The notes under the pieces are model-generated. The model worked only from the letters and a program-made list of their open reading frames with translations. It ran no database searches and was not told the DNA's origin. From positions 1-9,589 of the forward strand of contig JALVDG010000281.1 in the NCBI GenBank assembly GCA_027009095.1: a DNA stretch of 9,589 bases, given 5' to 3'. The translations under genes were made by a program, and so were the position numbers. This stretch comes from Thiotrichaceae bacterium (GTDB taxonomy: Bacteria > Pseudomonadota > Gammaproteobacteria > Thiotrichales > Thiotrichaceae). Shown in pieces: positions 6,302-9,589 of the stretch. The first letter of the stretch is position 1. Every line of letters starts with the position of its first letter.

Positions 6302-6628
6302 GTGATCGTGAGTATAGTTGAATTAAGTGATGCTTCCTTTGAGGCAGATGTTATCAATAATAAAATGCCTGTTTTAGTCGACTACTGGGCAGAATGGTGC
6401 GGTCCTTGTAAGTCAATTGCTCCTACCTTGGAAGAAATTGCTACAGAATATGGCGACAAAGTTGTTATTGCAAAATTGAATATTGATGAAAACCCTGATA
6501 CTCCGCCTAAATATGGTATCAGAGGCATTCCTACTTTAATGCTGTTTAAAAATGGTGAAATAGAAGCAACAAAGGTTGGTGCTGTAAATAAGTCACAACT
6601 AACCGCATTTTTAGATCAAAACATATAG
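6302..6628 (+). CDS. trxA: Thioredoxin
   Basis: 108 residues (106 if the second start is used), the size of classical thioredoxin 1. It is a cytosolic dithiol-disulfide oxidoreductase, kept reduced by thioredoxin reductase. Active site WCGPC at 32-36 (Cys33, Cys36), buried Asp27 in VLVDYWAEW (24-32), and the cis-proline loop GIPT at 75-78 (Pro77) are all present. Two GTG codons compete as start: 6302 (4 nt after the GGAG at 6294-6297) and 6308 (10 nt after it, giving an N-terminus [11 protein letters not shown] like other thioredoxins). I give the longer form but consider the shorter one equally likely. No ATG is available. It precedes rho by 311 nt on the same strand, a common gammaproteobacterial order. 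Confidence 0.95.
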   Translation: MIVSIVELSDASFEADVINNKMPVLVDYWAEWCGPCKSIAPTLEEIATEYGDKVVIAKLNIDENPDTPPKYGIRGIPTLMLFKNGEIEATKVGAVNKSQLTAFLDQNI

Positions 6629-6720
6629 TACCCGAGCCTGTGACTTGAATGCAGATAACAGGGGATAAGATATTTGACTTCTATTCTTTCCCTCTTAATT
6701 TTTAAGTGTTATTGACTGGT

Positions 6721-6757
6721 TTTACAATAGTCCAATCCTCTTCTGGACTATTGTAAA
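6721..6757 (+). promoter_or_regulatory. 14-bp perfect hairpin in the trxA-rho gap
   Basis: tttacaatagtcca (6721-6734) is exactly complementary to tggactattgtaaa (6744-6757), with a 9-nt loop. It starts 93 nt after the trxA stop. It is not followed by a T-run on either strand, so it is not a normal intrinsic terminator; it could protect the 3' end of trxA mRNA or form part of the rho leader. The right-arm core tggactatt occurs again at 6881-6889, offering an alternative partner for the left arm. Confidence 0.65.
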
Positions 6758-6846
6758 GCTGCGTGCTATCTTAACCCCAAAATCGTCACTGCTAGAGCTT
6801 AAAATTCTAATTCGTAGACGCTTTCATCCTGTCATTTCTGACGATG

Positions 6847-6939
6847 AATTTTCAAATATCAAAATTTTAACCCCCCCTTTTGGACTATTTCTATTTATTG
6901 TTTTAACTACATTACCCAATCACGTAAAAATCCAATCTA
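6847..6939 (+). promoter_or_regulatory. C-rich, G-poor tract before rho (rut-like)
   Basis: By hand count this 93-nt stretch has about 21 C and 4 G, including seven consecutive C at 6871-6877. Rho loads on unstructured C-rich, G-poor RNA, and E. coli rho is known to be autoregulated by Rho-dependent termination in its leader. The composition and place therefore suit a rut site for feedback on rho. No Shine-Dalgarno is visible before the rho ATG. No clear rho promoter was found: TTGACT at 6674-6679 has only a poor -10 after it. Confidence 0.4.
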
Positions 6940-8196
6940 ATGAACCTTACTGAACTTAAAAACAAATCCCCTTCTGAAATTTTAGACATTGCGAAAGATG
7001 CTGGCGTAAAAGGTATGTCTCGCTCCCGTAAGCAAGATGTTATTTTTGCCATTCTCAAAGCATTAGCAAAAAAGGGGGAAGATATATATGGTGATGGTAC
7101 TTTAGAAATTCTCCAAGATGGTTTCGGCTTCTTACGCTCAGCAGATAGTAACTATGTTGCTGGTGCTGATGATATTTATGTATCACCCAGTCAAATACGT
7201 CGCTTTGGCTTACGAACAGGTGATACAGTCGCAGGTAAAATTCGTACACCTCGAGATAATGAGCGTTATTTTGCCTTATTAAAAGTTGATTCAATCAATC
7301 TTGAAGCACCTGATAATGCACGCAATAAAATCTTGTTTGAAAACCTAACCCCATTACATCCTGATGAACGAATGCGTATGGAACGTGGTAATGGTAGCAC
7401 TGAAGATATTACTGCCCGTGTTATTGATATTGTTGCGCCCTTAGGTAAAGGTCAGCGTGGTCTTATTATTGCACCACCTAAAGCGGGCAAGACAATGATG
7501 TTGCAGAATATTGCTCAAAGTATCGCAACCAATCATCCTGACTCTTATTTAATTGTTTTATTGATCGATGAACGCCCAGAGGAAGTAACCGAGATGTCAC
7601 GTATGGTACGTGGTGAAGTGGTATCATCAACCTTTGATGAGCCAGCAACACGTCATGTCCAAGTGGCTGAAATGGTTATTGAAAAAGCTAAAAGACTTGT
7701 GGAGCACAAGCAAGATGTTATTATTTTGCTCGACTCAATTACACGTTTAGCACGTGCTTATAATACTGTTGTACCATCATCAGGAAAAGTGTTAACAGGT
7801 GGCGTTGATGCAAACGCCTTGCATCGTCCTAAACGCTTTTTTGGTGCTGCTCGCAATATTGAAGAAGGGGGTAGCTTAACCATTCTAGCAACAGCCCTAA
7901 TTGATACTGGCTCTAAAATGGATGAAGTTATCTACGAAGAATTCAAAGGTACAGGTAATTCAGAAATCCACCTTGATAGACGCATTGCTGAAAAACGTGT
8001 TTTCCCTGCGATAAATATTAATCGCTCAGGTACTCGTCGTGAAGATTTATTGGTAAGTGAAGATGAATTACAATCACTCTGGGTATTACGTAAATTTATC
8101 CACCCTATGGATGAAGTTGAAGGCATGGAATTCTTATTTGAGCGCCTACAAGGAACAATGACAAATGAAGAATTTTTTAATGTAATGAAAGGGTAA
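6940..8196 (+). CDS. rho: Transcription termination factor Rho
   Basis: 418 residues (E. coli 419), with the same numbering for most motifs. It is a hexameric RNA-dependent ATPase that binds C-rich nascent RNA and ends transcription. N-terminal helix bundle 1-47; RNA-binding cold-shock-like domain about 48-130 with GFGFLR at 61-66 (Phe62, Phe64) and [13 protein letters not shown] at 77-89 (Tyr80); Walker A APPKAGKT at 178-185 (Lys181, Lys184); catalytic Glu211 in DERPEE; Walker B ILLDSIT at 262-268 (Asp265); Q-loop [14 protein letters not shown] at 277-290; R-loop Lys326 in TGSKMDE; Arg353 and Arg366. The ATG at 6940 gives the conserved start MNLTELK, although no Shine-Dalgarno precedes it. 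All key residues are present; no insertion domain. Confidence 0.98.
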   Translation: MNLTELKNKSPSEILDIAKDAGVKGMSRSRKQDVIFAILKALAKKGEDIYGDGTLEILQDGFGFLRSADSNYVAGADDIYVSPSQIRRFGLRTGDTVAGKIRTPRDNERYFALLKVDSINLEAPDNARNKILFENLTPLHPDERMRMERGNGSTEDITARVIDIVAPLGKGQRGLIIAPPKAGKTMMLQNIAQSIATNHPDSYLIVLLIDERPEEVTEMSRMVRGEVVSSTFDEPATRHVQVAEMVIEKAKRLVEHKQDVIILLDSITRLARAYNTVVPSSGKVLTGGVDANALHRPKRFFGAARNIEEGGSLTILATALIDTGSKMDEVIYEEFKGTGNSEIHLDRRIAEKRVFPAININRSGTRREDLLVSEDELQSLWVLRKFIHPMDEVEGMEFLFERLQGTMTNEEFFNVMKG

Positions 8197-8246
8197 ATAA
8201 TATACAGGTCTTGTTTTATTTCCCTTATTTTAACTATCCGCACAAA

Positions 8247-8277
8247 ATTAATCGTTAACCCTTAAGCATCGATTAAT
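8247..8277. repeat. Bulged dyad downstream of rho
   Basis: attaatcg (8247-8254) is exactly complementary to cgattaat (8270-8277). Inside it ttaa (8255-8258) pairs with ttaa (8262-8265), leaving a ccc loop and a gcat bulge. It lies 51 nt past the rho stop. There is no T-run on the plus strand; on the minus strand tttt follows. It may mark the 3' end of the rho transcript, but it does not look like a standard intrinsic terminator. Confidence 0.35.
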
Positions 8278-8396
8278 ATTAGCAACAATGCTCCCTGTAA
8301 TTGTCCCTACCATATGCTGTGCTAATTATCCTTCCATTCATAATATGCTTAAAATTCATTCTAAAACTTTAAAATACCTGATTTAAGTGCTTGTTT

Positions 8397-8437
8397 CAGC
8401 TATATTTAAAATGTGCTTAAATTTCAAATAATAGCTG
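8397..8437. repeat. Dyad in the region upstream of the small-protein/ATPase operon
   Basis: cagctat (8397-8403) pairs with atagctg (8431-8437), continued by attt/aaat with one bulged base, around an AT-rich loop. It lies about 155 nt before the first gene of the next operon. Within 8197-8592 I see no gene; the rest is AT-rich sequence. A weak promoter candidate is TATAAA at 8500-8505 with AAGACA (8475-8480) at a long 19-nt spacing; a lone TATACT stands at 8452-8457 without a -35. Confidence 0.25.
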
Positions 8438-8592
8438 TGACTACCCAAGGCTATACTCTGTTTTATTCGAGATCAAGACAAAAGAACGGAGTTTATCAGT
8501 ATAAATAGCACTATTACCGTAAAAATTGGGAAAAATAGCGTGTAAGCTGGTAGTTACAAATAACATTACTTCACTATCTGTAGGAGTACAGG

Positions 8593-8799
8593 ATGTCAGC
8601 TAAAATAGAATTACGTTGGTTAAAGGAAAATGACTATCAAGGAGCAAGCCTAAAATTTGTAAAATTTTGCAAAGATGATCTTATCCAACAAGTTGAACAA
8701 GATCCTGAACTTGATCTCGAAATATACGAAGCCTCCATTCGTACCATCCTTGAAAAATTAGATCATTCCACCGAATTAAAAAAAGCAGGTGGTCAATAA
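8593..8799 (+). CDS. Small acidic protein of unknown family, first gene of an operon with a Rad50-like ATPase
   Basis: 68 residues; I do not recognise the family. It is mostly charged and appears largely helical, with an acidic stretch EQDPELDLEIYEASIRTI in the middle (35-52), a helix-like 44-60, and no signal peptide or membrane segment. The ATG is well supported: TAGGAG (8581-8586) stands six bases before it. Its TAA (8797-8799) overlaps the ATG of the next gene by one base (TAATG), and an AGGTGG (8787-8792) inside its last codons serves as that gene's ribosome site. This strict coupling suggests a partner or regulator of the ATPase made in a fixed ratio. Cytosolic. A role as a nuclease subunit or adaptor is only a guess. 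Confidence 0.75.
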   Translation: MSAKIELRWLKENDYQGASLKFVKFCKDDLIQQVEQDPELDLEIYEASIRTILEKLDHSTELKKAGGQ

Positions 8800-9589
8800 T
8801 GCTTATCCATTCTTTACAGCTAACAAACTTTAAAAAATATCCCACATTATCTATCGATGATATTCCTGAGCAAGGAGTTATTAAAGTAGGAGGGAAAAAT
8901 GAATCTGGAAAGACAAGTATAGGTGAAGCTGTTTGCTTTGCCTTATTTGGTCGTACTTTTTTAAATAATAAAAAAAATGCCAAACGTCTCATTCGTTGGA
9001 ACGAAAAAGAAATGAGCGTTACTCTCATTATTAAAGAAAGTAAGGCAGGTGAGTATTTTAAAATTACTCGAACAATCAATGACAACTCACATAGTTCTAT
9101 CCATATTGTACGCTTGTCAGATGATCATCTGCTAACTGACTCTATAGCCGATAGCGAACAAATCATCAATGATTTATTAGGCTACGATTACCATACTTTT
9201 GTTGATTCATTTTGTATGGTGCAACGAGAACTGACCGCACCAGATGCTGATAGTAATAGTATTAAACAAATGGCAGGAATTGGTGATTATGGAAAAATAA
9301 GTGATGAACTTATTGTAGATCGAGAAAAAGAAGTAGCATCTTTAAAGGCACTTACACCAAACTACAAAGAAAAAAAGGTAGCACTAGAGTCAATGAATAT
9401 TGATGAATCTTGGCTCCCTGAACTTATTGATGCTAAAGAATCTCTCCTTAATTATCGAAATAATAAACAAAGAATCGTTGATCAACTCGGTGAAATGAGT
9501 ACAACTTATTCAGATAACCGTGAACGTTATAAAAAAACATCTAAACAACACAACCTGTTTGAGTGGATTAGTGTCTTTTTACTGCCTTT
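8799..9589 (+). CDS. Rad50/SbcC/SMC-type ATPase, N-terminal part (cut by the window edge)
   Basis: 263 complete codons are visible; the gene runs off the right edge. Start MLIHSLQLTNFKKYPTLSI (1-19) and Walker A GKNESGKT (32-39; Lys38) are typical of the Rad50/SbcC/RecF group, ATPases that tether or process DNA ends, mostly with a nuclease partner. LIRWNEKEMSVTLII (64-78) is the beta-sheet lobe and FVDSFCMVQRELTAPDA (134-150) holds the Q-loop (Gln142). From about 165 the sequence turns into charged, heptad-like helix. At 253-263 it becomes hydrophobic (LFEWISVFLLP), just where coiled coil would be expected, so a transmembrane segment may begin. The ATG at 8799 overlaps the previous stop and has AGGTGG upstream. 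Walker B, signature motif and hook lie outside the window. The subfamily is uncertain. Confidence 0.85.
   Translation, partial: MLIHSLQLTNFKKYPTLSIDDIPEQGVIKVGGKNESGKTSIGEAVCFALFGRTFLNNKKNAKRLIRWNEKEMSVTLIIKESKAGEYFKITRTINDNSHSSIHIVRLSDDHLLTDSIADSEQIINDLLGYDYHTFVDSFCMVQRELTAPDADSNSIKQMAGIGDYGKISDELIVDREKEVASLKALTPNYKEKKVALESMNIDESWLPELIDAKESLLNYRNNKQRIVDQLGEMSTTYSDNRERYKKTSKQHNLFEWISVFLLP

Noticed and set aside
6649..6705. 18-codon frame after trxA (MQITGDKIFDFYSFPLNF) as a rhoL-like leader peptide
   Set aside because: No Shine-Dalgarno before the ATG and no similarity that I can see to known leader peptides; kept only as a weak possibility.
6721..6757. Intrinsic terminator for trxA
   Set aside because: The stem is perfect but no T-run follows on either strand.
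6844..6870. 8-codon frame MNFQISKF just before the C7 tract
   Set aside because: No ribosome site; short frames of this kind arise by chance in AT-rich sequence.
7932..8243. 103-codon minus-strand frame
   Set aside because: Antisense to the end of rho, whose protein is fully conserved; a shadow of its codon pattern.
8288..8386. 32-codon frame in the rho to 8593 gap
   Set aside because: No ribosome site, no domain; composition like non-coding DNA.
8681..9085. 134-codon minus-strand frame
   Set aside because: Antisense to the well-supported small-protein and Rad50-like genes; no ribosome site or family features.

Overview
The window looks like chromosomal DNA of a fairly AT-rich gammaproteobacterium. 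The best pointers are a 418-residue Rho that is close to the E. coli protein residue for residue, a thioredoxin gene directly before rho (an arrangement common in gammaproteobacteria), and a DUF3108 lipid-envelope-type protein and a 3D-domain protein of gammaproteobacterial style. Genus cannot be fixed from this sequence. No tRNA, rRNA, CRISPR array, transposase or phage gene was seen.

Layout: 1-170 is a G+C-rich, hairpin-dense, non-coding stretch that differs from everything else here. From 220 to 5841 five genes lie on the minus strand: a HerA/FtsK-type ATPase with a coiled-coil tail (220-2568), a secreted 3D-domain protein (2712-3263), and a tight three-gene unit transcribed in the order DUF3108 protein (5841-5137), Asp/Glu-racemase-family protein (5126-4434) and threonine-phosphate decarboxylase CobD/CobC (4423-3425). 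The two gaps inside this unit are each 10 nt and lack a Shine-Dalgarno, suggesting translational coupling. A 460-nt divergent intergenic region (5842-6301) with several dyads separates these from the plus-strand genes trxA (6302-6628) and rho (6940-8196). The 311-nt trxA-rho gap holds a 14-bp perfect hairpin, a second copy of part of its stem, and a C-rich/G-poor tract just before the rho start, which together look like an autoregulatory rho leader.

After a 396-nt intergenic region, a new plus-strand operon begins: a 68-residue acidic protein of unknown family (8593-8799) whose stop overlaps the start of a Rad50/SbcC/SMC-type ATPase (8799 to beyond 9589). The ATPase is cut by the window edge just as a hydrophobic segment begins inside what should be the coiled coil, which hints at a membrane-associated SMC-like protein. 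This pair is the best candidate here for an undescribed system.

Functional links: trxA and rho are housekeeping; CobD serves cobalamin nucleotide-loop assembly; the racemase and DUF3108 proteins have only family-level assignments; the HerA-like ATPase stands alone, without a NurA partner in the window.
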